Assembly (NCBI RefSeq): GCF_018408575.1 | Contig: NZ_AP023418.1 | Location: 248,001 to 312,000, forward strand | Length of the DNA: 64,000 nucleotides | Source of the DNA: Vescimonas coprocola | GTDB lineage: Bacteria; Bacillota; Clostridia; Oscillospirales; Oscillospiraceae | Direction: 5' to 3' | Part shown: positions 12,400 through 21,694 of the stretch, in pieces | Layout: each line of letters begins with the position of its first letter | Position numbering within the stretch: the stretch's first letter is position 1 | Translations under genes and position numbers: made by a program | Notes under the pieces: model-generated | Databases searched by the model: none | What the model was told of the DNA's origin: nothing | Seen by the model: the letters and a program-made list of their open reading frames with translations, nothing else

Positions 12400-12617
12400 C
12401 AACTATCAAGTGTGCGGCGAAAAGCCCATGGGCTTTTATCGTTTCAAAGAAACGATAAGGAGGGTTCAAGGAAAATACGGATTTCCGAAAAATGCGTCTG
12501 TTATTGCGAAGCCAGTGCTCACACGGGCTGTGGCGATCCGTATTCCCTTTGTGGCAGTTTCCGCAAAAGCCCAACGGCCAAGACCCGCACATGCAAAAAA
12601 ATTAGGGGGAAGATACT
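12400..12617 (+). promoter_or_regulatory. Structured leader upstream of the SipW-cognate gene, unassigned
   Basis: The region holds several nested inverted repeats. There is an 18-bp palindrome AAAAGCCCATGGGCTTTT at about 12420, the hairpin ATCGTTTC/GAAACGAT at about 12438-12457, and paired arms AATACGGAT and ATCCGTATT enclosing some 55 bases (about 12475-12548). A TTGTGG/CCGCAA hairpin follows at about 12552-12569. It ends AAATTAGGGGGAAGATACT just before the ATG at 12618. I could not match it to a known riboswitch class. A 105-codon frame crosses it but has no recognisable protein character. Confidence 0.45.
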
Positions 12618-14231
12618 ATGACAAACCGCAAGAGTACCAAACGGGCCTTGCTGGGCAGCGTCATGGCCATGGTTCTGTGCCTGGCCATGTTGGTAGGCGC
12701 TACCTTCGCATAGTTCACCGACACCGCAAGCACCAACGTCAACAAAATTCAGGCCGGTAAGCTGGATGTGGCGCTGGAAATGAAGGATGCCGCTGGCCAG
12801 TGGGTCTCCGCCGAGGGCAAGACACTGAACTGGGTCAAGGCTGCTGCGGGCGAGCAGGTTCTGTGGGAGCCGGGCTGCACCTATACCCTGCCGGAGCTGC
12901 GTGTGGTGAACAACGGCAATCTGGCCCTGAAGTACAAGCTGGTCATCAGCGGTATTCGGGGCGATGCCGAGCTGAACAACGTCATCGACTGGGCCGTGAC
13001 GTTGGACGGTGCGGCCTACGCCTTGGGCGAGGAGCACCATCTGGCCGCCAAGAACGGTGAGACCGTGGATGCCGATGTGCTGACCATCTCCGGCAAGATG
13101 CAGGAGAGCGCCGGCAACGACTACATGAATAAGTCTATTGACGGCATCGCCATCACTGTGGTGGCTGCGCAGGACACCGTGGAGAGCGACAGCTTCAACA
13201 ATACCTATGATGCCAACGCCCAGTATCCGGCGATGCCCTATGTGACCTCTCACGAGGCCCTGAACACCAATCTGACGCTGGCGGATATCCCCACCAACGA
13301 GGCTACCGGCAAGCATGATCCGGTGGAAGTCGCGCTGGGCAACACGGATGCCGGCGATATCGCTTACAGCGAGCATAGTTCCGGCTACACCGGCAAGGGT
13401 GTGATGCTGGGCAGCACCAAGCTGAACAGCTATGCTGCGGCCCCGGCAAAGGCTGGCGAATACACCTTTGTGTTCAAAAACGGCACCATCAACAGCGCCG
13501 CCACGGGCTATTCCTCCATCGACAATTTGAAGGATACTTCCGTCTATATGCTGGTTCCCGGCAACAGCGATGTGGTGTTCGAGAACATGACCTTCAACGG
13601 CGTGGTGAGCTTCGATATCCAGATGTACACCTCTCCGTGGAGCTATCTGCACTCCATCACCTTCAAGAACTGCACCTTCAACGGTATCGTCGTGGGCTCC
13701 TGCCCGGCGGAGAAGGCAATCTTTGACGGCTGCACCTTCAACAACTACACCAATGCGATCTATGCCAATAACTCCAACCCCATCTGGTGGCGTGCAGGCA
13801 CCGGCTACTGGGGTACCGGCGCAGATGAGAGTGTCCACTCCCTGAAGGAGTTTACCTTCGTGAACAACAAAGTCACCAGCACCCGTCCGGTAAAGATCGA
13901 ACGCATCGGCTGGAACTGCACGGCCGGGATCACGATTCTGGACAACACCTTTGACATCAGCAAGCAGGCCGGAGATTCCGAGACCAAGAATATGGCCATC
14001 AACATCGGTCAGAGGGATAATACCAGCAAGTTTATCCTGACGGATGACGGCAACACCATCTCCGCCGGCACGGCGTCTCTGTATACGGCGGCGCTGGGCA
14101 GCGGATCCAACCAGTATGTGGCGGTTTACGGCAGCAAGGTGCTGGACCGGAACGGAAATGATAAGGTCATCACGGCCATGGTCTGGAAGACCACCACCGG
14201 CGAAACCTTTGACATGAAGACCATCGACTGA
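12618..14231 (+). pseudogene. SipW-cognate-class secreted beta-helix protein, interrupted by an in-frame amber codon
   Basis: ATG at 12618 opens a basic, hydrophobic leader (TNRKSTKRALLGSVMAMV) ending ATFA-stop-FTDTAST, the SipW-cognate signal-peptide motif. The TAG at 12711-12713 is codon 32 and replaces the aromatic residue normally found there. The frame then continues open for 505 codons. The first part resembles camelysin/TasA-like domains (VNKIQAGKLDVALEM). Residues from about 290 show short repeated strands (VFENMTFNG, ITFKNCTFNG, AIFDGCTFNN) typical of right-handed beta-helix proteins. Proteins of this class are exported to the surface by a SipW-type signal peptidase; none is encoded here. 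It may be a true pseudogene, a read-through case or a base error. Confidence 0.8.
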
Positions 14232-14254
14232 TCTGGTGGGGAAGAAAGAATAGC

Positions 14255-14293
14255 AAAGGGGGAGAACCGCCTTACGGCGGTTCTCCCCCCTTT
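14255..14293 (+). terminator. Terminator after the SipW-cognate gene
   Basis: A hairpin with arms AAAGGGGGAGAACCGCC and GGCGGTTCTCCCCCCTTT and a TTAC loop, ending in TTT. Its near symmetry could let it act in both directions. Confidence 0.85.
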
Positions 14294-14575
14294 GACGCAG
14301 GTCCTGCCGCTCTTTGCGTAGACAGTTGTATCCGAAAATGGATACGGAAGCGGGAGACGGAAGTGTCGATGAAGCGGCACGTCATTTGAGAGGAAAGATG
14401 ACCGACGGCCATGGAAAATGATGCCGGAGGAAGTCAGAGCTTTTTTCATGTGCTGATATTCCTGTGAAACTTTGTTACTTCTGCCGAAATTTTTCTTCGG
14501 AAATCTGCTATTTACCAAAAAAACCGGGGTGAAGGTACAAATTCTGCAAAATGACAAAAAAAGTTGATGTTTGTG

Positions 14576-14604
14576 TTGAAATGCAGACGGAACTGTGGTA
14601 GAAT
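14576..14604 (+). promoter_or_regulatory. Probable promoter upstream of the 183-residue membrane protein
   Basis: TTGAAA (14576-14581), a 17-base spacer and TAGAAT (14599-14604). The 280 bases before it (14294-14575) hold only small hairpins, such as GTATCCGAAAATGGATAC near 14330, and no gene I can support. Confidence 0.65.
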
Positions 14605-14704
14605 CATAGAAACATCGGTGTTCACAGAAAGGCAATAAATGTACGCCTACTGTGTGTACCATGATCTCAGCGGCTGCCGGAGGCGGCCCTCGGAAGGAGC
14701 AGGC

Positions 14705-15256
14705 ATGGCTGACAAGAAGAAAAAACAGGCTGGCCGCCGTGCCTATCTCAACGATTTTCATCGGGATCTTACCGGGGCCTATATCTATGACGGCAGCCAT
14801 TTCCACTTTGCCGGGGACGGCTGGAAGCAGGTGCTCCTGCGGCTGTGGGCGCTGGGGATCGTGCTGGTGGTGCTGGTGCTGGCGGGAGGCTTCTCCGGCG
14901 AGGCCATGTCCCACTGTGTGTTCCAGATCCTGCCCTATCTCGTGGAGGTGGGAGCCGTGGGCAGCGTCGTCTGGGCGCTGGTGCGGCTGACGTCCGGCGG
15001 CGAGACGCTGCGGGCCTACGTCTACAAGGCCACCGTTCAGGCGCTGCCGGGACGGGCCGTGCTGGTGATGTGCGCCGCCGGGGCCGGAATACTGGGAACG
15101 GCGCTGTGCATGATCGTCCACGGGACGGCGGGACGGCTGGCGGGGCTGCTGCTGTGCCTTCTGCTGAAGGCGGCGCTTCTGGCCGTGGCATGGCTGCTGC
15201 GGCGCTATGTGCAGACCCTGCCGTGGGAAGGGCCGCCGAAGGAAACAGCGGACTGA
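14705..15256 (+). CDS. Four-pass membrane protein of unknown function
   Basis: A 183-residue protein that I do not recognise. A lysine-rich cytoplasmic start (MADKKKKQAGRR) is followed by a polar stretch (ITGAY-like, FHFAGDGW) and four hydrophobic segments at about 37-57, 63-90, 117-140 and 145-167. It ends in a charged tail. ATG at 14705 is preferred over the in-frame ATG at 14639 because GGAAGGAG lies seven bases upstream and the extra 22 codons look random. It precedes the peptide-importer binding protein by 65 bases, with a small hairpin and TTTT between, so co-transcription is uncertain. Confidence 0.75.
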   Translation: MADKKKKQAGRRAYLNDFHRDLTGAYIYDGSHFHFAGDGWKQVLLRLWALGIVLVVLVLAGGFSGEAMSHCVFQILPYLVEVGAVGSVVWALVRLTSGGETLRAYVYKATVQALPGRAVLVMCAAGAGILGTALCMIVHGTAGRLAGLLLCLLLKAALLAVAWLLRRYVQTLPWEGPPKETAD

Positions 15257-15274
15257 TGCTTCATGTGTGAACGT

Positions 15275-15294
15275 CGGATAGCGATATCCGTTTT
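15275..15294 (+). terminator. Small candidate terminator before the peptide importer
   Basis: CGGATA-GCGA-TATCCG followed by TTTTGTT. The stem is only six pairs, so termination may be partial. Confidence 0.5.
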
Positions 15295-15321
15295 GTTCAA
15301 ATATATTTAAGGAGGATCCCA

Positions 15322-17625
15322 ATGAAAAAAGTAACTCGTATCCTTGCTCTTGCGCTTTCCGTTGTGATGTGCCTGAGCTTGGTCGTCGGATGCGGCAAGA
15401 AAGATGGCGGCAATTCCGGCGCAAAAGACACGCTGGTCGTGGGTTATTCCCCGTTCAGCAGCAAGTTCTCCCCCTTCTTCTCAGAGACTGCTTACGATCA
15501 GGATGTTTACATCATGACCGCACTCCCCCTGCTCACTAGCGACCGTACTGGCGCTATCGTTGAGAAGGGCATCAAGGGCGAGACCCGCAGCTACAATGGC
15601 ACCGACTATACTTACTATGGTCCTGCCGACATGACCGTCAGCGAGAACCCCGACGGCACCGTGTACTATGATTTCACCCTGCGTGACGATCTGAAGTTCT
15701 CCGATGGCGAGCCCATCACCATCGACGACGTCATCTTCTCCATGTACGTTCTGTGCGACCCCACTTATGACGGTGGTGCCACCCTGTACGCTCAGCCCAT
15801 TCAGGGTATGGCCGAGTACCGTTCCGGTATGTCCACCATGTCCAAGTATCTGGGCGAGCTGGGTGAGGGCAGCACTGATTTCTCCGTGGTTGACGAGGCC
15901 ACTCAGAAGGCTTTCTGGGATGCCGTCAACGACGGCGGTGTGAAGTTCGCTCAGGAGATCGTGGACTACATGGTCGCTAACGCCGGCGTTGCCGAGGGCG
16001 ATGTCAAGGCCGCTGCTGCCGGCTGGGGCTTCGATGGCCTGGCTGACGATGCTACCGCTAAGGATCTCTTCCTGGCCATTGCTGCCAAGTATGACTGGAA
16101 CTTCTCCGCCATGGAGGCTGAGACTGCCGGTTCCGCTCTGTCCGATCTGCTGCCTGCGGATGTGTACGCCGCCTCCACCAAGGCTGTCACCTTCGGTGAG
16201 TCCGCTGCCAGCATCACCGGTATCCAGAAGACCGGCGATTACAGCATGCGTGTTGTGCTCAGCGAGGTCTCCGCTACCGCCGTGTATCAGCTGGGCGTTA
16301 TGATCGCTCCTATGCACTACTATGGTGAGAAGGACAAGTACGATTACGCCAACAACAAGTTCGGCTTCGACAAGGGCGATCTGTCCCATGTCCGTTCCGT
16401 CACCACCCAGCCCATGGGCGCTGGCCCCTACAAGTTCGTTAAGTTCGAGAACGGTACTGTGAACTTCGAGGCCAACGATTCCTACTATCTGGGCGCTCCC
16501 AAGATCAAGTACGTCAACTTCCTGGAGTCTCAGGAGACCGATAAGCTCAACGGCGTCGTCACCGGCACCATTGATATCGCCGATCCTTCCTTCAGCGCCG
16601 ACACCGTGAACGCTATCCAGCAGCAGAACAGCAACGGCGAGCTGAACGGCGACAAGATCACCGTCAACACCGTGGATAACCTGGGCTACGGCTACATGGG
16701 CATCTCCTCTGTGGCCGTGAACGTGGGCGGCGATCCCGGTTCCAAGGCCTCCAAGGACCTGCGTAAGGGTCTGGCCACTGTGTTTGCCGCTTACCGTGAG
16801 CTGAGCGTCGAGTCCTACTATGGCGAGCGTGCCAGCGTGATCAACTACCCCATCTCCAACACCTCCTGGGCTGCTCCTCAGGCAACTGACGCCGGCTATC
16901 AGGTGGCCTTCTCCGTGGATGTCGATGGCAAGCCCATCTACACCTCCGGCATGAGCGCCGATGACAAGTATGCCGCCGCTAAGACCGCTGCTCTGGGCTT
17001 CTTCCAGGCCGCCGGCTATACCGTCGAGAACGGCAAGATCACTGCCGCTCCTGAGGGTGCCAAGATGCAGTATGAGGTTCAGATCCCTGCCGACGGTACC
17101 GGCAACCACCCCTCCTTCATGATGGTCACCGAGGCTAAGAAGGCCCTGGCTGAGATCGGTATGGATATCGTGGTCACCGACCTGTCCGATTCTACCGCTC
17201 TGTGGGATGGCATCCGGGCCCGTCAGGTAGATATGTGGTGTGCCGCTTGGAACGCCACTGTGGATCCTGATATGTATCAGATCTACTACGCCGACGTTGC
17301 CGACTTCAACGGCGACATGGGCAATGGCTACAACCCCATGGGTGGTCCCGATCAGGGTAACTCCAGCTACATGTACTGCGTCGCTGACGAGGAGCTGGAT
17401 AACATGATCCTGGAGGCTCGTAAGTCTCTGGATCAGTCCTATCGTAAGACCCTGTACAAGGCTTGCCTGGACACCATCGTTGACTGGGCTACCGAGGTGC
17501 CTGTCTATCAGCGTCAGAACGCTATCATCTTCAGCACCGAGCGTGTCAACATCGACACTGTGACTCCCGATATCACCACCTTCTATGGCTGGATGAGCGA
17601 GATTCAGAACATGGAGCTGAAGTAA
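15322..17625 (+). CDS. Oligopeptide-type ABC transporter substrate-binding lipoprotein (family 5)
   Basis: A 767-residue lipoprotein. The lipobox LVVGC lies near residue 24, then the family 5 start (DTLVVGYSPFSSKFSPFF) and the typical DDLKFSDGEPITIDDVIFS. It should bind peptides or a similar ligand outside the cell for the permeases encoded downstream. It is longer than most family members (about 530-600 residues); an extra Ala-rich segment lies around residues 180-290. The start has TAAGGAGG. Codon choice leans to GCT, GGT, GTC and CGT more than in neighbours, as expected for a highly expressed binding protein. The exact ligand cannot be read from sequence. Confidence 0.92.
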   Translation: MKKVTRILALALSVVMCLSLVVGCGKKDGGNSGAKDTLVVGYSPFSSKFSPFFSETAYDQDVYIMTALPLLTSDRTGAIVEKGIKGETRSYNGTDYTYYGPADMTVSENPDGTVYYDFTLRDDLKFSDGEPITIDDVIFSMYVLCDPTYDGGATLYAQPIQGMAEYRSGMSTMSKYLGELGEGSTDFSVVDEATQKAFWDAVNDGGVKFAQEIVDYMVANAGVAEGDVKAAAAGWGFDGLADDATAKDLFLAIAAKYDWNFSAMEAETAGSALSDLLPADVYAASTKAVTFGESAASITGIQKTGDYSMRVVLSEVSATAVYQLGVMIAPMHYYGEKDKYDYANNKFGFDKGDLSHVRSVTTQPMGAGPYKFVKFENGTVNFEANDSYYLGAPKIKYVNFLESQETDKLNGVVTGTIDIADPSFSADTVNAIQQQNSNGELNGDKITVNTVDNLGYGYMGISSVAVNVGGDPGSKASKDLRKGLATVFAAYRELSVESYYGERASVINYPISNTSWAAPQATDAGYQVAFSVDVDGKPIYTSGMSADDKYAAAKTAALGFFQAAGYTVENGKITAAPEGAKMQYEVQIPADGTGNHPSFMMVTEAKKALAEIGMDIVVTDLSDSTALWDGIRARQVDMWCAAWNATVDPDMYQIYYADVADFNGDMGNGYNPMGGPDQGNSSYMYCVADEELDNMILEARKSLDQSYRKTLYKACLDTIVDWATEVPVYQRQNAIIFSTERVNIDTVTPDITTFYGWMSEIQNMELK

Positions 17626-17679
17626 GCAATTTGCTTATAATGGCATCCGGTCAGTCCTGCTGACTGACTGAGCAGACCC

Positions 17680-17714
17680 GGCGAACCGGTGGCCACTGCG
17701 GTCACCGGTTCGCC
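17680..17714 (+). terminator. Intercistronic hairpin after the binding-protein gene
   Basis: A strong GC-rich stem with arms GGCGAACCGGTG and CACCGGTTCGCC, without a U run. In ABC operons a hairpin here commonly protects the binding-protein mRNA and lowers expression of the membrane genes. That role is inferred. Confidence 0.6.
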
Positions 17715-17839
17715 CCGGCTGCATATCGGGAAGCGACTTTCAAAAAATATGCAGGTCGCTGCCTGATGTGCAGTGGGCTTTGCGGCATGGCGTCTGAGCG
17801 GCGCCGGCCCGTTGTATCATCAGAACGGAGGTTGAATTT

Positions 17840-18826
17840 GTGCGAAAATATGTTTTGAAAAGAATACTGATTTCCATTGTGATCCTGTTCTTTGTTTCGT
17901 TCATCATCTATGGCTTGATGCGCTGTCTCCCGACGTCCTATATCGAGAGAATGGCACAGCAGAAGGCTATGGCGCCCGGCTCCAAGGGCTATGAGGAGTG
18001 GCTGGCCCAGCTGGAAGAGATGTATCATATGAACGGCGGGATCATTTCCGGCTTTTTTGCGTGGATGGGCGAGATGTTCACTGGCAACTTCGGTGACAGC
18101 TGGCTGTACACGGTGCCGGTGCTCCAGAAGTTTAACGAAACGGTGTGGCTGTCCTTCATCATGGGCGGTATCGCCTTCATTCTGGAGATCATCATTGCCA
18201 TCCCCTTGGGCGTGCTGGCTGCCACCAAGCAGTACAGCAGGACGGACTATGCCATCTCTGTTTTTGCGTTGGCCGGTATCTCCCTGCCTACGTTCTTCTT
18301 TGCATCCCTGCTGAAGCTGGTCTTTTCCGTGAAGCTGGGCTGGTTCGACCTGTACGGTCTCATCGGCCGTAACTATCAGCAGCTGTCTGCAGCCGGTCAG
18401 TTCTGGGACAAGGCACATCACCTGGTGCTGCCCATCGTGACGCTGGTGGTCATCAGCGTCGGTTCCCTGATGCGCTACACCCGCACCAATATGCTGGAGG
18501 TGCTGAACGCCGATTACATCCGTACCGCACGGGCCAAGGGCCTGTCCGAGCGGAAGGTCATCTATCACCACGCCTTCCGCAACACGCTGATCCCGCTGGT
18601 CACCATCATCGGCGGCAGTCTGCCGGGTCTGTTTTCCGGCGCTCTGATTACCGAGACCCTGTTCGGCATCCCCGGCATCGGCATGACCTCGTATAATGCC
18701 ATGGTGGGCGGCGATATCCCGTTCTCCATGTTCTATCTGACGTTTTTGGCGATTCTGACCCTGCTGGGCAACCTGATCTCCGACGTCCTGTATGCGGTGG
18801 TCGATCCCCGTGTACGTATCGCTTAA
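17840..18826 (+). CDS. Peptide ABC transporter permease, OppB/DppB type
   Basis: A 328-residue permease. It opens with the family start (RKYVLKRILISIVILFFVSFIIYGLMR), has six membrane segments and carries the cytoplasmic EAA loop DYIRTARAKGLSERKVIYHHAFRNT split over about residues 225-250, which contacts the ATPase. The start is GTG at 17840, with CGGAGG eight bases upstream. It forms the channel with the OppC-type partner 18 bp downstream. The operon order binding protein-B-C-D-F is standard for oligopeptide/dipeptide/nickel importers. Confidence 0.93.
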   Translation: MRKYVLKRILISIVILFFVSFIIYGLMRCLPTSYIERMAQQKAMAPGSKGYEEWLAQLEEMYHMNGGIISGFFAWMGEMFTGNFGDSWLYTVPVLQKFNETVWLSFIMGGIAFILEIIIAIPLGVLAATKQYSRTDYAISVFALAGISLPTFFFASLLKLVFSVKLGWFDLYGLIGRNYQQLSAAGQFWDKAHHLVLPIVTLVVISVGSLMRYTRTNMLEVLNADYIRTARAKGLSERKVIYHHAFRNTLIPLVTIIGGSLPGLFSGALITETLFGIPGIGMTSYNAMVGGDIPFSMFYLTFLAILTLLGNLISDVLYAVVDPRVRIA

Positions 18827-18844
18827 GAAAGGAGGAAATAAACG

Positions 18845-20524
18845 ATGGCAGATCATAACGAGAATCTGAAGGATACTTTGAATGAAGAGATCGAGCACGC
18901 CGACCAGAAGCCGGCGGAGGAGCACTATTCTCTGAACGACGACCGCCGTGTGAAGGTGCTGTCCCCCGGTATGCTGGTGGCCAAGCGCTTCTTCCGGAAC
19001 CGCCTGGCGGTGACCGGTATGGCGATCCTCGTGTTCATGTTTGTTTTCTCCTTTATCGGCGGACTGATCTCCCCCTATGAGCAGGATAAGTTCTTCTACG
19101 CCGATAAGACCATCCGCCGGGAGTTTGCGGCGGTCATCAAGAATACGGAGTTCCGCTATTCTTCGGCGGACGATTCCGTGTTCGGCCTGCCTGCTCAGGC
19201 GCAGGCTATGCTGGCCATCCAACAGCAGAAGGACGGCTTTACCTACCGTGACAACAGATTCACCCTGACCAAGGAGGCGGAGGACTTTTACAGCGTCTCC
19301 GTAAATGGTCAGGTGGTGGGTCTTGCCTACAAGAGCGTGGTGAGTCCCTCCGCTTCGGACGCCACCCTGTCCTTCGAGTTCACCTATCAGGCCCTGAAGG
19401 CCTATCTCACCGACGGTGCGGATACCTTCACGGCGAACGGCAAGACCTACACCGTGGATGAAAGCGGCAGCGTCATGGACGGCACCACCGAGGTGGCCTA
19501 TGTCAGCCCCTACGTGGTGCAGGCTCTGATGCCAGACGTGTTCCTGTCCCGTGACTTCAAGGATAAGCTCATCGACACCATCAACGCCGGCGGCGAAAAG
19601 TTCACCTACACCGACGAGTCCCTCATCGTGGATGAGGAACCCGCCACCGATGAGGAGGACGGTACCAACAGCGCCATCACCCCCGACGACAGTCAGATGC
19701 CTGATGACACGCCCCAGAGCGCTACGGCGGAGTATGATATCTCCTTCGACGCTGCCACCAACAGCTGGTCCGTTCTGCAGGAGCAGACCAGCCGCCAGTA
19801 CGATAAGTATTCCGCTCCCAGCAAGGAGCACCTGATGGGTACCGACGGCTACGGCATGGATATGCTGACCCGACTGATGTACGGCGGCCGTGTGTCTCTG
19901 ATGATCGGTTTCATCGTGATCATCATTGAGACGGTCATCGGCGTCATCTTCGGCGGCATTGCCGGTTACTTCGGCGGCTGGGTGGATAACCTCATCATGC
20001 GTGTGGTGGATATTTTCTACTGCATCCCCTCCATGCCCATCATCATCATTCTGGGCGCCGCCATGGACGCTCAGCGTGTGGATGGCTGGCTGCGAATGAT
20101 ATACCTGATGCTGATCCTGGGCTTCCTGGGCTGGGCCGGTATCGCCCGTCTGGTCCGTGGCCAGATCCTGTCCCTGCGTGAGCAGGAGTTCATGACGGCC
20201 ACCGAGGCCTGTGGCATCAGCGTCTCCCGCCGGATCTTCAAGCACCTGATCCCCAACGTCATTCCTCAGCTGATCGTCAACTGCACCATGAGCTTGGGCT
20301 CCGTGATCATCACCGAGGCCACCCTGTCCTTCCTTGGCTTGGGCGTGAAGTTCCCCTTCGCTTCCTGGGGCAACATCATCAGCGACGTGAATAACACCCA
20401 CGTGCTGACCAACTACTGGTGGGTGTGGATCCCCGCCGGTCTGCTGCTTCTGCTGACGGTTCTGGCCTTCAATCTGGCCGGCGACGGTCTGCGGGATGCG
20501 TTCGACCCGAAGATGAAGCGCTGA
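18845..20524 (+). CDS. Peptide ABC transporter permease, OppC/DppC type, with a large extracytoplasmic insertion
   Basis: A 559-residue protein, against about 280-310 residues normally. A cytoplasmic N-terminus precedes membrane segment 1 (about residues 56-76). Some 245 residues with no membrane segment follow, then the usual loop HLMGTDGYGMDMLTRLMYGG (about 326-345) and five membrane segments. An EAA-type loop (EFMTATEACGISVSRRIFKH) lies between them. The insertion would face outward next to the binding protein. It contains paired phrases suggesting a repeat (FTYRDNRFTLTKEAEDFYS and FTANGKTYTVDESG). The ribosome site is AAAGGAGG. Confidence 0.92.
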   Translation: MADHNENLKDTLNEEIEHADQKPAEEHYSLNDDRRVKVLSPGMLVAKRFFRNRLAVTGMAILVFMFVFSFIGGLISPYEQDKFFYADKTIRREFAAVIKNTEFRYSSADDSVFGLPAQAQAMLAIQQQKDGFTYRDNRFTLTKEAEDFYSVSVNGQVVGLAYKSVVSPSASDATLSFEFTYQALKAYLTDGADTFTANGKTYTVDESGSVMDGTTEVAYVSPYVVQALMPDVFLSRDFKDKLIDTINAGGEKFTYTDESLIVDEEPATDEEDGTNSAITPDDSQMPDDTPQSATAEYDISFDAATNSWSVLQEQTSRQYDKYSAPSKEHLMGTDGYGMDMLTRLMYGGRVSLMIGFIVIIIETVIGVIFGGIAGYFGGWVDNLIMRVVDIFYCIPSMPIIIILGAAMDAQRVDGWLRMIYLMLILGFLGWAGIARLVRGQILSLREQEFMTATEACGISVSRRIFKHLIPNVIPQLIVNCTMSLGSVIITEATLSFLGLGVKFPFASWGNIISDVNNTHVLTNYWWVWIPAGLLLLLTVLAFNLAGDGLRDAFDPKMKR

Positions 20525-20540
20525 GAAAGGAGGAGCCTGT

Positions 20541-21692
20541 ATGTCTAAGAAGAATGAGACCGGCTATCTGTCCGCTAAGGAATCCCGGCGCATCTCCCGT
20601 GAGAATCGCCGCATCACAGATCAGCTGGAAAAGCGCCATAAGCGCAAGAATGTGCCGGAGTCCGAGTATCTGACTCAGATGAAGGATCCCAACAACGCAC
20701 TGGAGATCGAGAATCTGCATACCTACTTCTTCTCGGATGTGGGTACCGTCCGTGCTGTGGACGGCGTCTCCTTCGACGTCCCCATCGGCAAGACCGTGGG
20801 CGTGGTGGGCGAGTCCGGCTGCGGTAAGTCCGTTACCAGCCTCTCCATCATGCAGCTGCTGCAGCGGCCGCAGGGCCAGATCGTGGACGGCGAAATTCGT
20901 CTGAACCTCGGCAACGGCAAGTGCTACGACATCACCAAGACCCCCACGGAGCGGATGCAGAATCTGCGGGGCAACTATATGTCCATGATCTTTCAGGAGC
21001 CCATGACCAGCCTGAACCCGGTGTTCCGCATCGGCGCTCAGCTGGACGAGGTCATTGCCCTCCACGACGGCGAGGGTAAGAGCAAGGAGGAGATCAAGGA
21101 ACGCTCCATCCACCTGCTGGAGATGGCCGGTATCGCCAACTGCGAGGGCGTGTACAATATGTTCCCCCACGAGCTGTCCGGCGGTATGCGCCAGCGTGTC
21201 ATGATCGCCATGGCCCTGTCCTGCAACCCCAAGCTGATCATCGCTGATGAGCCGACCACGGCTCTGGACGTGACCATTCAGGCCCAGATCCTGGATCTGC
21301 TGCGGAACCTGAAGAACAAGATCAATTCCTCCATCATGCTCATCACCCACGACTTGGGTGTTATCGCAGAGATGGCGGACTACGTGGTGGTCATGTACGC
21401 CGGTCGTGTGGTGGAGAAGGGTACGGTGGAGGAGATCTTCGCCAATCCCGCCCACCCCTACACCATCGGCCTGATGGCCTCCAAGCCCGTGGTGGGCAAG
21501 AAGGTGGATAAGCTGTACTCCATCCCCGGCAAGGTGCCTAACCCCATCAATATGCCGGACTACTGCTACTTCAAGGATCGCTGCGAGATGCAGGTGGAGA
21601 AGTGCAGCGGCGAGTATCCCCACATGATCCAGCTCTCCCCCACGCATATGGTCAGCTGCTATCGTTACTTTGACGGAAAGGTGGGTGAATAA
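20541..21692 (+). CDS. Peptide ABC transporter ATP-binding protein, OppD/DppD type
   Basis: A 383-residue ATPase. An unusual lysine/arginine-rich N-terminal extension of about 50 residues precedes the nucleotide-binding domain. Walker A GESGCGKS, signature LSGGMRQRV and Walker [13 protein letters not shown] are all intact. The C-terminal oligopeptide-type extension carries a Cys cluster ([15 protein letters not shown]) that ligates a 4Fe-4S cluster in some relatives. It is paired with the F subunit two bases downstream. GAAAGGAGG precedes the start. Confidence 0.94.
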   Translation: MSKKNETGYLSAKESRRISRENRRITDQLEKRHKRKNVPESEYLTQMKDPNNALEIENLHTYFFSDVGTVRAVDGVSFDVPIGKTVGVVGESGCGKSVTSLSIMQLLQRPQGQIVDGEIRLNLGNGKCYDITKTPTERMQNLRGNYMSMIFQEPMTSLNPVFRIGAQLDEVIALHDGEGKSKEEIKERSIHLLEMAGIANCEGVYNMFPHELSGGMRQRVMIAMALSCNPKLIIADEPTTALDVTIQAQILDLLRNLKNKINSSIMLITHDLGVIAEMADYVVVMYAGRVVEKGTVEEIFANPAHPYTIGLMASKPVVGKKVDKLYSIPGKVPNPINMPDYCYFKDRCEMQVEKCSGEYPHMIQLSPTHMVSCYRYFDGKVGE

Positions 21693-21694
21693 CC

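Noticed and set aside
12460-12600. A c-di-GMP-I riboswitch call for the SipW-cognate leader
   Set aside because: Only a short 3' piece resembles the GEMM core; the expected first stem and tetraloop/receptor are missing.
12304-12621. A 105-codon frame in the leader of the SipW-cognate gene
   Set aside because: It crosses several strong inverted repeats and ends at the next start. No ribosome site or family resemblance was found, so a structured RNA is the better reading.
12711-12713. Genome-wide amber reassignment as an explanation for the in-frame TAG
   Set aside because: Other clear genes in the window end at TAG at the expected length (potCD and the Crp/Fnr gene).
17702-20401. An 899-codon minus-strand open frame opposite the permease genes
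   Set aside because: Antisense shadow; the plus-strand genes have family motifs and ribosome sites.
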